Below, piece after piece: positions 63,893-64,000 of a stretch of DNA of 64,000 bases. The notes beneath the pieces were generated by a model. The model saw nothing but the letters and a program-made list of their open reading frames with translations, did no database searches and was not told the DNA's origin. The DNA is from Callorhinus ursinus. Lineage: Eukaryota; Chordata; Mammalia; Carnivora; Otariidae. The stretch's first letter is position 1; each line of letters begins with the position of its first letter. The position numbers and the translations under genes were made by a program. The stretch is from positions 22,116,864 through 22,180,863 of the forward strand of contig NW_020312903.1 in the NCBI RefSeq assembly GCF_003265705.1, given 5' to 3'.

Positions 63893-64000
63893 TATACTTT
63901 TTTTTTTTTTTTAAACTAGTAGCTGAGAATTGATGGTGAGAAAACACTAAAATGATCTATTTCCTCTCAGAGTTTGGAATAAACAGGGGCAAATAAGCAA

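Larger units (their letters stand above)
50749..64000 (-). other. ACSS3: ACSS3 intron, upstream of the GKPVG exon (partial)
   Basis: At least 13.2 kb of intron, running off the window. It holds Can-SINEs at 51169-51370, 51632-51818, 55017-55215, 55703-55892, 63033-63229 and 63737-63892. It also holds a MER5A-like element 55655-56037, a 51-bp tandem duplication 56044-56145, an L1 RT fragment 56740-57050, MIR/L2 relics 58355-59045 and 60540-61115, and L1 sequence 61545-62560. I see nothing definable in 52350-54990, 57170-58300 or 59050-60500. Confidence 0.85.

Noticed and set aside
50749..64000. Search for the exon before GKPVG (region ending TTVLYE)
   Set aside because: No matching minus-strand sequence found; probably beyond 64000.

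Overview
The window is ordinary mammalian (carnivoran) genomic DNA made almost entirely of introns of one gene. About 17 tRNA-Lys-derived Can-SINE copies (head close to GGGCGCCTGGGTGGCTCAG, tail AAATAAATAAATAAAATCTTTAAAA) identify a carnivore. Their CT-rich middle and the carnivore-type L1 3' ends resemble what I know from arctoid caniforms (bears, seals, mustelids), but that narrower placement is inference.

Gene content: six exons on the minus strand encode an internal 207-codon segment of ACSS3 (acyl-CoA synthetase short-chain family member 3). In transcription order they are 50748-50597, 37316-37213, 22302-22207, 19495-19432, 9253-9172 and 7024-6902. All have AG acceptors and GT donors, the codon phases join without error (152+104+96+64+82+123 = 621 nt), and there are no stops or frameshifts. 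The encoded part runs from upstream of the conserved WWQTETG adenylate motif to the hinge before the C-terminal lid domain. The first exons and promoter lie beyond 64000, and the last exons lie before position 1. I found no second gene; the other open frames are chance frames or lie in repeats.

Layout: 1-6901 is intron with old L1 (3640-6450) split by a SINE. 7025-9171 is a short intron with MIR copies and a possible non-repeat element. 9254-19431 holds a poly-C tract, a 3'-truncated 7SK RNA retropseudogene with perfect target-site duplications (TSDs), and a small TSD-flanked insert joining antisense L1 to telomere-like repeats. 19496-22206 holds MIR and L2. 22303-37212 holds an L2-like repeat, an MLT1-type LTR, a palindromic RFX X-box beside a perfect CRE, and a truncated L1 with an apparent 3' transduction. 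37317-50596 is rich in SINEs (one nested pair) and old L1. 50749-64000 holds SINEs, a SINE-split MER5A-like element, an L1 RT fragment and a MIR/L2 cluster.

I see no undescribed multi-gene system. The items most worth following are the X-box/CRE pair at 30444-30469, the L1 3' transduction at 34033-34481, and two tail-less TSD-flanked inserts only 1.5 kb apart (7SK at 16109-16347 and the L1/telomere-like insert at 17855-18039).
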